This document shows positions 1 through 9,528 of a stretch of DNA of 64,000 nt, one piece after another. A model generated the notes under the pieces. That model searched no databases, was not told the DNA's origin, and was given only the letters and a program-made list of their open reading frames with translations. Position numbers and translations under genes: made by a program. Numbering within the stretch: position 1 is the first letter of the stretch; each line of letters starts with the position of its first letter. This DNA is from Humibacter albus DSM 18994 (lineage in GTDB: Bacteria > Actinomycetota > Actinomycetes > Actinomycetales > Microbacteriaceae): NCBI RefSeq assembly GCF_000421825.1, contig NZ_ATXT01000017.1, positions 124,001 through 188,000 on the forward strand. Direction: 5' to 3'.

Positions 1-765
1 CTGGTACAGCAGCAGAGGACGGAACCAACTCCCCGCTGCGGTCAGGCCCGCGATGGAGAACGTGGCGCCCGATGCGAAGCGGCCGAGCGAGAGGAAGAAG
101 GGAACGACGTTGGCGATGTCGGGCGTCCTTGCGCCGAGCCGGGCGAAGAAGAGCGCCACGCCTGCCGAGAACATCGCGAGCAGGGCCGCCGCAACCGGCA
201 GCAAGAGCCACGACCAGTGCGGATAGACCGGGCCGCCCATGTCGGGCAGGAATCCTGTCAGGACAACGAGGACCACCATCGCGATCATGATGGGTCCGAA
301 GAGCACGGTCTCTGTCATGACCGATGCGAGTGGTACGACCGCTCGGGGGAATTGGTGAGATCGAATGAGTTGAAGATCGTTGCGGATCGATCCAATGCCC
401 GCCATCACGATGCCCTGGAACAGACCGTACGCGAACGAACCGATGACGATGAACGCAGCCCGGTTCTGAATGCCTGGCGCGCTGCCGTGGAACACGAACC
501 CGAAGATGATGATCATCGTCGCCGCGTCGAGGATCGGTCTGAGCACCGTCCAGGCCTGGCCGAGATACGAGCCCTGGTTGCGCACGTAGGCCCGCGATGA
601 TGACAGGTTCCAGATGAATGAACGTCGGCCCCACAGTGCGCGAATGTAATGACCGAGCGGAGGACGGACGCCCATCTGTCGCAGTGACGACTGACGCGCG
701 AGCGCTTCCGCCTCTTCAGAGGTCAGGCGCGGCGCGAGCGCCACCCCCGGCTTCGGATCGGTCAA
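1..765 (-). CDS. ABC-2 type polysaccharide export permease, C-terminus cut by the window edge
   Basis: Membrane subunit of a TagG/Wzm-type exporter that would move a surface polysaccharide across the membrane with an ATPase lying beyond the left edge. The 255 visible codons begin at TTG (763-765), preceded by AGAGGAA six bases upstream. A cytosolic lead of about 65 residues ends in the amphipathic block RNQGSYLGQAWTVLRP typical of these permeases. Several hydrophobic spans follow (for example MIIIFGFVF, GSFAYGLFQGIV, IMIAMVVLVVLTGF and WLLLPVAAALLAMFS). It is transcribed away from the glycosyltransferase genes to its right but fits their function as the export step. The frame is certain. Substrate assignment rests only on context. 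Confidence 0.85.
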   Translation of the reverse strand, partial: MTDPKPGVALAPRLTSEEAEALARQSSLRQMGVRPPLGHYIRALWGRRSFIWNLSSSRAYVRNQGSYLGQAWTVLRPILDAATMIIIFGFVFHGSAPGIQNRAAFIVIGSFAYGLFQGIVMAGIGSIRNDLQLIRSHQFPRAVVPLASVMTETVLFGPIMIAMVVLVVLTGFLPDMGGPVYPHWSWLLLPVAAALLAMFSAGVALFFARLGARTPDIANVVPFFLSLGRFASGATFSIAGLTAAGSWFRPLLLYQ

Positions 766-842
766 GCTCGGTTCCTCTTTTCCTAGTTCCCCGTCACACC
801 TGGATACGGATTCGGCCGGGTACGTCTTCAGCCTCGCGTGGC

Positions 843-848
843 TACGAT
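843..848 (+). promoter_or_regulatory. Possible -10 element (TACGAT) for the GT2 gene
   Basis: TACGAT lies eight bases before the GTG start at 857, and no Shine-Dalgarno sequence lies between them, so the transcript may be nearly leaderless. No convincing -35 is visible. Confidence 0.35.
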
Positions 849-856
849 CGTTCTCC

Positions 857-1651
857 GTGACGTTTGAGACGGGTGCGCATCCGGTTACGACGGTGGTCAT
901 GCCGGCGTTCAACAGCGCGCGGACCCTGCGTGACTCGGCTCAAAGCGTACTTGATCAGAGTGTGGACTCCCTTGAGTTGATCATCATCGACGACGGCTCC
1001 ACCGACGGCACGGTGGCGATCGCCGAGGCACTCGCTCGCGATGACGCACGTGTGCGGGTCATCCAGCGACAGGTGAGCGGCGGTCCGGCCGTGGCTCGCA
1101 ACAGCGGAATAGTCGAGGCACGAGGCCGCTACCTGGCGTTCTGCGACTCCGACGACCTCTGGCTTCCGATGAAGCTCGAGCGTCAACTCCATGCGGCGAC
1201 AACGACCGGTGCGACGCTGCTCTTTAGCGCCTATTACCGCGTCGATGCCGACTTCGACGGAGAAGCGATCGGCTTCCGGCCGAACGGACGCGTGGTGCAT
1301 GCCCGCGCCGACCTAACCCACGCGCAACTGCTGCACAGCAACGTGATCGGATGCCTGACCGCCGTGGTCGATCTCGACCAGACCGGTCCCGTGTCGATGC
1401 CCGATATCCCCGGTGCAGAGGATTGGGCACTGTGGCTGCGGATCCTGCGTGATGGCGGAAAAGCGGTCGGTATCGACGAGCCTCTTGCGCTGTACCGTGC
1501 TGCCCAGCCCGGCTCTCATTCCGCCCGACGCTGGAGCGCGATCCGTGCTGTCTGGCGGGTACTCCGTGCAGAGGAAGGCCTCTCGATTCCGCGCGCGGCC
1601 ATTCATCTCGGCACGGACGCCGTCGCGGCAATGCGCAAGGCCCGCGTCTGA
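857..1651 (+). CDS. Family 2 glycosyltransferase
   Basis: Inverting GT-A transferase that would add one sugar to a growing surface glycan on the cytoplasmic face. The 264-residue protein opens with VVMPAFNSARTL, then the nucleotide-binding LIIIDDGSTDGT segment, ARNSGIVEARG, and the metal-binding CDSDDLWLP (DxD) near residue 100. EDWALWLR around residue 190 matches the catalytic-base region of this family. There is no membrane segment. The GTG start is chosen because it leaves a normal-length N-terminus and follows a -10-like TACGAT. The next gene, a SiaD-like polymerase on the same strand, begins 85 bp downstream. Donor and acceptor sugars cannot be told from sequence. Confidence 0.88.
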   Translation: MTFETGAHPVTTVVMPAFNSARTLRDSAQSVLDQSVDSLELIIIDDGSTDGTVAIAEALARDDARVRVIQRQVSGGPAVARNSGIVEARGRYLAFCDSDDLWLPMKLERQLHAATTTGATLLFSAYYRVDADFDGEAIGFRPNGRVVHARADLTHAQLLHSNVIGCLTAVVDLDQTGPVSMPDIPGAEDWALWLRILRDGGKAVGIDEPLALYRAAQPGSHSARRWSAIRAVWRVLRAEEGLSIPRAAIHLGTDAVAAMRKARV

Positions 1652-1736
1652 GGCGCGCGACCCGCTGACCTCGCCATGGCTAGGCTTCACTTGCCGAAGC
1701 CCGGTACGGGCTCCCCTCGAGAAGACGACACTTCGA

Positions 1737-4700
1737 ATGATTCTGATCTGCACCAACGAACTCTCCGGCACGACGGGGTATCACAAGTCGGTGGTCGAGT
1801 TGGCGAACGGGCTACATCGGGCGGGGTATCCGCTCGCGATCCTGAGCTTTCTCGGCACTTCGGACGGTTCGGCCCGTGCGCTGTCGCGCTGGCCATTGGA
1901 CGCAGGTATCCCCGCGTTCGTGTTGCAGACCCTTCCGGCCGACGGTGGACGGCTGTTGCACCGCAACTATCATCCAGTCTTCACGGCGCGCCTGGGGGCG
2001 GCAGCATTCGAGTTCACCGAAAACCAGCTCGCCGTGTTGCGTCAGCTCAATGCAGCGCTTACCGAAGAAGACACAATCCTCTTCACCGCGCCGATTCCCG
2101 CTTACGTCTTTCATCACGCGTTGGGCGGCGCACCCCGAAGTGCGAAGACCGTCTTGCAGATCCATAGCGATTACCGCTTTCACGATGGGCTGTGGGAGAT
2201 GCTCACGGAGTCGAGAGCATCCATCGATCGTCTCCAGACGGTGTCGGATCGCCAGCGTGCACAGTTCACCCCGCTGTTCGATTCGAGTCACGTCGTCTTC
2301 GTCCCTAACTTCCCTGGGCACCACGGTCGGCCGATATCGCTCGCACCTCACGATGGAGTGAACATCGCATTGCCGGCGTCCTTCCAGCCCCGCAAGAATC
2401 AGTTGGATGCAGTACGGGCCCTCGCACTTATCGAGGATGAGCGCGTTCATCTCACGCTTTGGGGGAACAACGGTCGTCGCAATCCGTACTTCGTTTCGGT
2501 CGAGCGGCTCGCCCAGGAGCTCGGCGTCGCGAGTCGCGTGCACACCCCGGGGTTCGGGGCGGAGGCCGATGTCTACTCGACTGCCGATATCGTGTTGATG
2601 ACCTCGCTGTCGGAAGGGTTCCCCTACCCGCTCGTGGAGGCGATGTATCACGGAAGGCCGACCGTCTCCTACGACTTCGAGCACGGTCCGCGAGAGGCGA
2701 TCGAAGACGGTGCGTCTGGATACATCGTCCCGATGGGTGAAGTCGAGCAACTCGCCGACAGGCTCGCATCGGTGGCTGCGGACCACGCTTTGCGTGCTCG
2801 TTTCGGAGCCCGTGCGCGCGAGTTGTTCGAGGAGCGGTTCAGCACCGATGCAGTCACGGAGAGATACCGAGGGCTCCTTGGTCCTGTAGGCCGTTCGCTG
2901 GACGTGGTCGACGCCTTCTCGACCGACGGGGGAGACCCGGTCGCGACGCAGGCGATCGGGCACCGTCATCGCCGGGTGAAAGGCCGGGGGCGGCATCGGG
3001 TTACAGTGCGCTCGACGCTCGAGCTGCACGACATCGAGGTCGACAACGGCGAACGCGTGATGGCGGCTTCGGTAAGACGATTGCGCGGCGCAACCCGCAT
3101 CGAATTCGAGGCGGAAGGTGATGAGGTCATCTCGTATGCGACCACGTCGAAGAGTGATGACCGGCATTACCTCGCCAACACGAAGGGCAGCAGACTCGAG
3201 GTGCTGCCGTACCTGTGCCGAGGTGCAAGTCGAGGCGAAGGCACGACCTCCGGCCTCGATGTGATCTTCGCGGCCAGCGGCGGAACCAGGATGCTTACTC
3301 GTAGAGAACGGGCAGAAATGTCGAGGGCGATGATCGTACGGATCTCGCGAGACATCCTCTGGAAGCTTCGCCAGTTGGCCAAGCCCGCACGCCCGACGAT
3401 GCCGCCCGCGGACGCGTCCCCAGTTCTGCCGGTCGGCAGCGAGCGCGTCGACGACAAGTCCTCCAGCGCATCCGAACAGATCGAGGGGCCACGATCTCTG
3501 CGAGAGAGCGGCGGCGGGGCGAGCTCGGAGATGACGACATCAGCCGACTCGAAGACCTCCTCGGTCGCGGGTCTGGTGTCGAGGTACCGTGCGGACTCCC
3601 GTGACCGTGAACTGAAGTCGGCTGTCAACGCCGCGACACCGACGCGGCGCGAGATCGCACGACATCCCTGGTTTCCGGTCACGTCGGGCATGGATAACTT
3701 CGGCAGCCCCATCAATGAGCGAGGCGGCGTCGAAGTCAGCAACAGTGGTTCTGTCAGACGCCCGACCGTCAGCATCAGGGGTGAGTATGACTGGGTCCTT
3801 CTCCGGGATGGAGCGGGGGAACGCCGAGTGGAGCCGCCGTTCGGCTACGGAGAGTTGTTCGAGAGGATTTGCGCAGCCGAACGGGACCACGGGCTGTTCG
3901 ACATCGCCACGCGAGACGGCGTGTATCCGTGGGAACTGGGACGCGCAGCCGTCATTCTGCAACTCGCCGAGTCGCTCGGGATGTGGAGTAAAGACAACGC
4001 GACTGGCGAACCCGCGAAGGATGTCTACGGAGGCCCTAAGCGACTGACGGCAGCACCGACAGCACCTCGAGTCGTGCTGGACTATCCACGACGAGGCCAG
4101 AGCGCATATCGCACCGTTGCGCACAGGGGCGATGACACGCTCTTCGTCGTCCATCCGACCCCATCGGGATACCCGGAGGTCGACGACGACAATCTGGTGT
4201 ACCCGATGCACGAGTTCTTGCAGTGGCGGCAGAACCCGGAGCGTAAGGCCGCGCTGCTGCGCGCCGCCGATGTCGACAGACGTCCGTTCGAGAAAGCGCT
4301 CAGCGATGCGCTGGGCCTCCGGGTGGATCTGGGGAATCATCTGCGAAATCGTCTTCTGGCGTTTCTGGACCAACGCGACTTCTGGACGCCGGTCTTCGAG
4401 CGGGTCAAGCCCGAAGAGGTGCTCATCGCCTCGAGTCACTGGTGGGCCGGTGTGAGCCTGGCCGCTCGACGGGTGGGAGCGCTCGTGTCTGACATCCAGT
4501 ACGCAGACACCGGTCAATACCATCCCACCTTCTGGTTCGGAGGTACTCCGCATTACGGAGCGACGCGCTTCTACGCGTGGTCGGAATTCTGGGCCGCGCG
4601 CACGAATGTATACAAAGAGCACGTCATCGTGCCTCGACCACAGCCGGAACTCTACGCTGAGCCCTGTCGCGAAGCAGGCGATCTGATTTGGGACGTCTGC

Positions 4701-5099
4701 GTCATTACCCAGCCACGGGTGCAGCGCCGCATCCTGGCGTTCGTCGACCGCCTGGTGCGAGAGCGCGGAGACCTCAAGGTCGTCATCGCGCCGCACCCGT
4801 CCAATCGTCACGAGATGCCGCGTGACCTTGCTGCGGTGGGGCTGGCGGACAAGGTATCGATCTCTCCTGACGACACTCTCACCACAGTGCAGAAGTCAGT
4901 CCTCTCCGTTGGAGGGTATTCGACTTCACTGTGGGAGGCGGTCTCGCTCGGCTGCCCGACGTATGTCATCCCCGTCCCCGGCCACGAGTTCACACTCGCA
5001 GACGTTGAGTCAGGACTCTTCCGGCTTGCGAGCTCACCGCACGACCTCGTTCCCTACGACGTGCCAGATTCTCGTCGGAGCATCTTCGGCGCAGGGTGA
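1737..5099 (+). CDS. SiaD(W-135/Y)-like bifunctional capsule polymerase, copy 1: hexosyltransferase plus nonulosonate transferase
   Basis: A 1120-residue two-enzyme protein. Residues 1-385 are a GT4 (GT-B) hexosyltransferase: QPRKNQLDA near 217 and the EX7E pair E293/E301 inside SEGFPYPLVEA. A beta-rich linker (385-500) and a Ser-rich stretch (520-630) follow. From about 634 to the end is a second GT-B domain with VSDIQYADTG, WSEFW, IAPHP (the HP motif used by bacterial sialyltransferases) and STSL at 1062-1065. These blocks, their order and the overall length match the meningococcal serogroup W-135/Y polymerase SiaD, which alternates a hexose with sialic acid; this was recognised from memory of that sequence, not from a search. 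The equivalents of the residues I recall as essential there (EX7E Glu, STSL Ser) are present. ATG 1737 is chosen because MILICTNELSG aligns with copy 2. The donor is inferred to be CMP-pseudaminate or CMP-Kdn from the neighbouring genes. Confidence 0.85.
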   Translation: MILICTNELSGTTGYHKSVVELANGLHRAGYPLAILSFLGTSDGSARALSRWPLDAGIPAFVLQTLPADGGRLLHRNYHPVFTARLGAAAFEFTENQLAVLRQLNAALTEEDTILFTAPIPAYVFHHALGGAPRSAKTVLQIHSDYRFHDGLWEMLTESRASIDRLQTVSDRQRAQFTPLFDSSHVVFVPNFPGHHGRPISLAPHDGVNIALPASFQPRKNQLDAVRALALIEDERVHLTLWGNNGRRNPYFVSVERLAQELGVASRVHTPGFGAEADVYSTADIVLMTSLSEGFPYPLVEAMYHGRPTVSYDFEHGPREAIEDGASGYIVPMGEVEQLADRLASVAADHALRARFGARARELFEERFSTDAVTERYRGLLGPVGRSLDVVDAFSTDGGDPVATQAIGHRHRRVKGRGRHRVTVRSTLELHDIEVDNGERVMAASVRRLRGATRIEFEAEGDEVISYATTSKSDDRHYLANTKGSRLEVLPYLCRGASRGEGTTSGLDVIFAASGGTRMLTRRERAEMSRAMIVRISRDILWKLRQLAKPARPTMPPADASPVLPVGSERVDDKSSSASEQIEGPRSLRESGGGASSEMTTSADSKTSSVAGLVSRYRADSRDRELKSAVNAATPTRREIARHPWFPVTSGMDNFGSPINERGGVEVSNSGSVRRPTVSIRGEYDWVLLRDGAGERRVEPPFGYGELFERICAAERDHGLFDIATRDGVYPWELGRAAVILQLAESLGMWSKDNATGEPAKDVYGGPKRLTAAPTAPRVVLDYPRRGQSAYRTVAHRGDDTLFVVHPTPSGYPEVDDDNLVYPMHEFLQWRQNPERKAALLRAADVDRRPFEKALSDALGLRVDLGNHLRNRLLAFLDQRDFWTPVFERVKPEEVLIASSHWWAGVSLAARRVGALVSDIQYADTGQYHPTFWFGGTPHYGATRFYAWSEFWAARTNVYKEHVIVPRPQPELYAEPCREAGDLIWDVCVITQPRVQRRILAFVDRLVRERGDLKVVIAPHPSNRHEMPRDLAAVGLADKVSISPDDTLTTVQKSVLSVGGYSTSLWEAVSLGCPTYVIPVPGHEFTLADVESGLFRLASSPHDLVPYDVPDSRRSIFGAG

Positions 5100-5178
5100 G
5101 GCGAGGCTGTGTGCGCAGCTAAACTCTATGTGTCGACGTCCCGGCACTGCACGGCCAAGGAAAGCAGCTCACCACCGC

Positions 5179-8100
5179 ATGATCCTGATCTTCGTCAACG
5201 AACTCGCGGGGCCCACTGGGTATCACAAGTCAGTAGTCGAGACCACCAACGCTTTGCATAGGGCTGGCTATCCGATAGCGGTCCTGAGTTTTCTCGGTAA
5301 TGCGGATGGCTCAGATGTGGCCATACCTGGTTGGCCCCTTGACCCCGAAGTCCCGGTGTTCACATTGCAGACACTGGCCGCCGAGGGCGGGCGGCTACTG
5401 CATCGCAACTACCACCCGGTATTCACCGCTCGGCTCGGGGCCGCCAGTCATGGATTCACGGAGAATCAGCTTGCGTCCTTGCGGCAACTCAATGCATTAC
5501 TATCCGAAGACGACACGATCATCTTCACGGCACCGATTCCTGCGTTCGTCTTTCACCACGCAGTGGGTAACAGCAAGCGCCGAGTAAGGACGGTCCTGCA
5601 GATCCATAACGATTACCAATTCCATGACGGATTATGGAAGATGCTTTTGGGCTCGCGTGGCTCGATTGATCGTCTTCAGACTGTCTCCTCGGGGCTCAGG
5701 CCGCAATTCGTTCCACTCTTCGATGATGCGGACGTGGTGTTTGTCCCGAACGTTCCCGGAACAGCAATGGCGACGATCGAGCCGATAGAGCGTCAGTTTG
5801 TCAACATCGCGCTTCCTGCTTCGTTTCAGCACCGCAAGAACCAGTTGGACGCTGTTCGGGCACTCGCTCTCATTCCTGACGAATCTGTTCATCTCACCCT
5901 ATGGGGCACGATCAGTCCGCTGAACCCGTACTATCTCGCCGTTCGCCAGGAGGTCGAGTCACTCGGCCTTACCGGTCGCGTGCATATGCCGGGATTCGGT
6001 TCAGAAGCCGAGATCTATTCTTCGGCCGACATCGTTTTACTTACATCGCTGTCGGAGGGGTTCGGATATCCGCTTATTGAAGCCGCATATCACCAGTTGC
6101 CAGCCGTCGCGTTCGATTTTGAATTTGGACCTCGAGACGCAATCCTGGATGGTGAATCCGGATACATTGTCCCGCTGGGTGATGTAAAGCAACTCGCTGA
6201 CAGACTCTCACATCTTGCCGCCGATCCAGTACTTCGAGAGCGTTTCGGACATCGGGCTCGTGAACTGTTTGATCGAGAATTCAGTGTTGAGGCTGTGGTC
6301 CAGCAGTATCTTCGTTTCCTCGGTCCCCTTGGGCGGCCAATTGACCTCATTGAGGTTTTCTCTGCGCGCGGAGGTGAACTTGTCAGTATGGATTCGGTCG
6401 GGCACAGTTATCGAAAAGTACGCGGCCGCAACAGACATCGTGTCACCGTGGCTACCATGGCCGAGTTGCATGATGTCCACGTCGATGACGGCACGCGCCT
6501 TGCTGAGCCGAAGGTCGAGCGCGTCGGCGAACGGATATTAATCGAGTTTCACGCGCGCGGCTCCGAGGTTATCTCCTATTCAACTGAGCCGGGGTCAGAT
6601 GATCGACACTACCTGGCCAACACGAGGGGCCACGATCTTGAAATACTCCCATACCTGCGTCGTGACGCAGGCTATGGCGAGTCACCGGTACAAGACGCGA
6701 TCTTTGCTGCCAGCGGCGGGGCGCGTCGTCTTTCTGCCCGTGAGTTTGGTCGTTTCGCTAAGGGCGCCACCGGAGACGTCATATGGAAGATCCGCCAGTT
6801 GCGGGAAGCGGCTAAGCGATCGGCCCACCCCGAGGCTTCACCCGAGTCTTCCGAGAAGCAGAACACTCCTGGAGGAGTTCAACGTCCGCAGAATAACAAT
6901 GGGATCGCGCGAGCGATCGGCGTGCCGAACGCAACGTTGGTGTCAATCGGCCAAGTCGCCACAGCCGCTGCGCGACGGGGTATTACGTTGGTTGTGCGGC
7001 GGCTTTCCTCGATTCCGCCGGCGCCGACTCGGCGCGAAATCGCACGCCATCCATGGTTCCCTGTCACTTCCGGAGTCGACAATTTTGGTAACGCGATCAA
7101 TCAGGCTGGCACCGTTCAAGTGCGAAATGACGGCTCGCGGGACCGCCCAACGGTGAGCATTCGGGGTGAATACGACTGGGTAGTTCTCCGTGATGCGCAG
7201 TCTGAACGTCGAATATCCGCACCGTACAGCTATGGCGAGATATTCGAGCGGATCTGCGACGCCGAGCGCTCCCGGGGGCTGTTCGAAATCACTTCTCGCA
7301 ATGGCGTGTACCTGTGGGAACTCGGAAGATCAGCGCTGATTATTCAGCTTGTCGAAGCGGCTGGGTTGTGGGGTCCGAATGAGGCGCTCGGGTCTCAGAC
7401 TCTGGACGCATATGACGGCCCGAAGCGTTTGACGACGGCGCCTCGTGCGCGTCGTGTGGTGTTCGATTATGCGCGTCGAGGGCAGAGCGGTTACCGGACT
7501 GCGGCTCACGTGGATGACGAGACGTTGTTCGTAGTCCAGCCTGAGGCGACGGGTTACCCGGAGGTCGACGACACGAACCTGGTGTACCCGTTTTATGAGT
7601 TTAATCGGTGGCGCGAGAGCCTTCGGGGCAGGTGGTCACAGCTACGTGTTCCTGAGGTCGATGCGCGTCCGTTTGAGGCGGCTTTGACGGAAGCGTTGGG
7701 CGTTCGTGTGGATTTGGGGGATCACTTAAGGAATCGTCTTGCGAAGTTCCTCGCGGAGCGGGAGTTTTGGACGCCGGTGTTCGAAAGGGTGAAGCCCGAG
7801 GAGGTTTTGATCGCGTCGAGTCACTGGTGGGCGGGGATCGCGGCGGCTGCGGAGCGTTCAGGTGCTCGGGTGTCGGACATCCAGTACGCGCTGACCAGTC
7901 ATTACGCTCCGAGCTTCTGGTTCGGCTCCACTCCCCACTACGGAGCGACGCGCCTCTACGCCTGGTCCGAGTACTGGGCCGCACGGACGAACGTCTATCA
8001 GGAGCATGTAATCGTGCCGCGGCAGCAGGAGGAATTCGCTGCCAGCCGGCTGCATAACGCTGAGAAACACGTGTGGGATGTGTGCGTCATCGCGCAGCCT

Positions 8101-8484
8101 CGAGTTCTGCGGCGCATCCTCGCATTCGTTCAGGATCTGGTTCGTGAGCGCCCGGATCTCAAGGTCATCGTGGCTCCGCATCCGGCACAGCGCCTCATCA
8201 TCGCGGACGAGCTGGCCGCAGCTGGGCTTGCAGGGAAGGTGGCGATTGCTGAGGATGACACGCTCACGACGATCGGCCGGTCGGCATTGAGCGTAGGCAC
8301 ATTCTCGACATCGCTCTGGGAGTCTGCCGCTCTCGGCTGCCCAACGTACGTGATCCCGGTTCCCGGATACGAGGAGACCCTCCAGGACATCGAGTCCGGA
8401 CTATTCCGGCTCGCCAGTTCGCCTTACGACCTCGTGCCGTACGACGTGCCGGAATCACGCCACGCCATCTTCGGCAATGGGTGA
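5179..8484 (+). CDS. SiaD(W-135/Y)-like bifunctional capsule polymerase, copy 2
   Basis: Tandem paralogue of the preceding gene, 1101 residues, starting 79 bp after it with the same opening (MILIFVNELAGPTGYHKSVVE). The domain plan is identical: GT4 hexosyltransferase to about 381 with QHRKNQLDA near 217 and E293/E301 of the EX7E motif, a linker, then a C-terminal nonulosonate-transferase-like domain from about 614 with VSDIQYALTS, WSEYW, VAPHP and STSL at 1043-1046. Both catalytic centres look intact, so it is not a decaying duplicate. The two copies are alignable end to end but clearly diverged, most of all in the Ser/Pro-rich linker. The 5' two thirds use more A/T-ending codons than copy 1, while the 3' third resembles it. 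Either copy may make a different linkage or use a different nonulosonate. Confidence 0.85.
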   Translation: MILIFVNELAGPTGYHKSVVETTNALHRAGYPIAVLSFLGNADGSDVAIPGWPLDPEVPVFTLQTLAAEGGRLLHRNYHPVFTARLGAASHGFTENQLASLRQLNALLSEDDTIIFTAPIPAFVFHHAVGNSKRRVRTVLQIHNDYQFHDGLWKMLLGSRGSIDRLQTVSSGLRPQFVPLFDDADVVFVPNVPGTAMATIEPIERQFVNIALPASFQHRKNQLDAVRALALIPDESVHLTLWGTISPLNPYYLAVRQEVESLGLTGRVHMPGFGSEAEIYSSADIVLLTSLSEGFGYPLIEAAYHQLPAVAFDFEFGPRDAILDGESGYIVPLGDVKQLADRLSHLAADPVLRERFGHRARELFDREFSVEAVVQQYLRFLGPLGRPIDLIEVFSARGGELVSMDSVGHSYRKVRGRNRHRVTVATMAELHDVHVDDGTRLAEPKVERVGERILIEFHARGSEVISYSTEPGSDDRHYLANTRGHDLEILPYLRRDAGYGESPVQDAIFAASGGARRLSAREFGRFAKGATGDVIWKIRQLREAAKRSAHPEASPESSEKQNTPGGVQRPQNNNGIARAIGVPNATLVSIGQVATAAARRGITLVVRRLSSIPPAPTRREIARHPWFPVTSGVDNFGNAINQAGTVQVRNDGSRDRPTVSIRGEYDWVVLRDAQSERRISAPYSYGEIFERICDAERSRGLFEITSRNGVYLWELGRSALIIQLVEAAGLWGPNEALGSQTLDAYDGPKRLTTAPRARRVVFDYARRGQSGYRTAAHVDDETLFVVQPEATGYPEVDDTNLVYPFYEFNRWRESLRGRWSQLRVPEVDARPFEAALTEALGVRVDLGDHLRNRLAKFLAEREFWTPVFERVKPEEVLIASSHWWAGIAAAAERSGARVSDIQYALTSHYAPSFWFGSTPHYGATRLYAWSEYWAARTNVYQEHVIVPRQQEEFAASRLHNAEKHVWDVCVIAQPRVLRRILAFVQDLVRERPDLKVIVAPHPAQRLIIADELAAAGLAGKVAIAEDDTLTTIGRSALSVGTFSTSLWESAALGCPTYVIPVPGYEETLQDIESGLFRLASSPYDLVPYDVPESRHAIFGNG

Positions 8485-8493
8485 CCGACACCG

Positions 8494-9528
8494 ATGGACA
8501 TCCAGAACCACTACTACGGTCACAGCGCGGCTCTGGCCCGTCACGCTGGGCTGAATTCGATACGACACATCGACGGACTGGTCCAGCACGGGTGGACGGT
8601 GGCATCACCATCACTCGTCCATTTCGCCGACTTCGCGCGCCTTCCTCGAACGGCTCGTCGATTCGTCTGGAGTCATTCGGCGCGTGGTTGGGACCCGAGC
8701 GCGGACCCTTTCGAGACCGTGCCCATCGGTGCGCCGTTCCTCTATCTCAGCGCGCTCGCATCGACGGACGTTCCCCATCAGAGGAAGTCGACCGTGGTCT
8801 TTCCCACGCACGACACCAGGATCGTGAGGCTCGACAACGATGAGTCCGCCTTCGCTCGGGAGATTGCGGAACGTGAGGGTTCCGCAATCATCTGTCTGCA
8901 CCCCGAGGACCTCGATCGTCCGGAAAAGCGCCACGTGTGGACACGATTCGGTCATACCGTCGTAAGCGCCGGCTCGCGGCGCGATCCGTTATTCCTCGGT
9001 CGAATCCTTGCACTCGTTCGTTCTGCCCCTCGAGTCGTCTCCAACCTCCTGTCGACGGCCGTGATATATGCCGCCGCTGAAGGGACCGAGACCGCGATTT
9101 ATGGCCCGGAAGTCTCTGTCGGGACCCTGAGCACGGGGGTGGCGCGACGCACACGTGAACTCTGGCCCGAGTTCCACGAGGAGACGGGCACTGGTGTACG
9201 CAGGCAGATTGCGCTCGCTGAACTGGGGCGAAAGTATCTGCTCGCTCCGGAAGACCTGCGAGAAACGCTCCGGTGGAACCGGCGATCAGTAGGTCCGTTC
9301 ATTCAATACTGGGCCGGCGCTCCGCTCCGGAAGGCCGGCGCCGTCCTCGGACTCGTCCGGCGTCCTGACGGCGCCCAGGATGCGGGCTCATCGGCCGCGC
9401 CCTCGGTTTTCCTCAGGCACCCCCTGAGTCATCTCCCCGCGAAGCTTCCTCCGCTCCCGCTGCAGGCGGATCTGCTGCCCGAACCGCTCACGCCGAGTTC
9501 GTTAAGCACCGACCCGGCGGAGTTTTGA
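8494..9528 (+). CDS. Uncharacterised GT-B-like protein of the polysaccharide locus
   Basis: A 344-residue soluble protein of unknown function, starting 9 bp after the second polymerase and so probably translated with it. Visible blocks include HSARGWDPS near residue 70, PIGAPFLYLSAL near 90, CLHPEDLD (an HP pair) near 130, and a SNLLSTAVIYAAAEGTETAIYG stretch near 190 whose S..ST..A...G layout recalls the donor-binding half of GT-B capsule transferases. The last 60 residues are Pro/Leu-rich without structure that I recognise. It could be a transferase that starts or caps the chain made by the two polymerases, or a non-catalytic partner. Its 3' end overlaps the convergent neuB-like gene by 27 bp. 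Confidence 0.72.
   Translation: MDIQNHYYGHSAALARHAGLNSIRHIDGLVQHGWTVASPSLVHFADFARLPRTARRFVWSHSARGWDPSADPFETVPIGAPFLYLSALASTDVPHQRKSTVVFPTHDTRIVRLDNDESAFAREIAEREGSAIICLHPEDLDRPEKRHVWTRFGHTVVSAGSRRDPLFLGRILALVRSAPRVVSNLLSTAVIYAAAEGTETAIYGPEVSVGTLSTGVARRTRELWPEFHEETGTGVRRQIALAELGRKYLLAPEDLRETLRWNRRSVGPFIQYWAGAPLRKAGAVLGLVRRPDGAQDAGSSAAPSVFLRHPLSHLPAKLPPLPLQADLLPEPLTPSSLSTDPAEF

Noticed and set aside
1413-1736. N-terminal extension of the first SiaD-like gene overlapping the GT2 gene
   Set aside because: The extension is Arg/Pro-rich shadow of the GT2 gene. The paralogue and the family start at MILI, matching ATG 1737.
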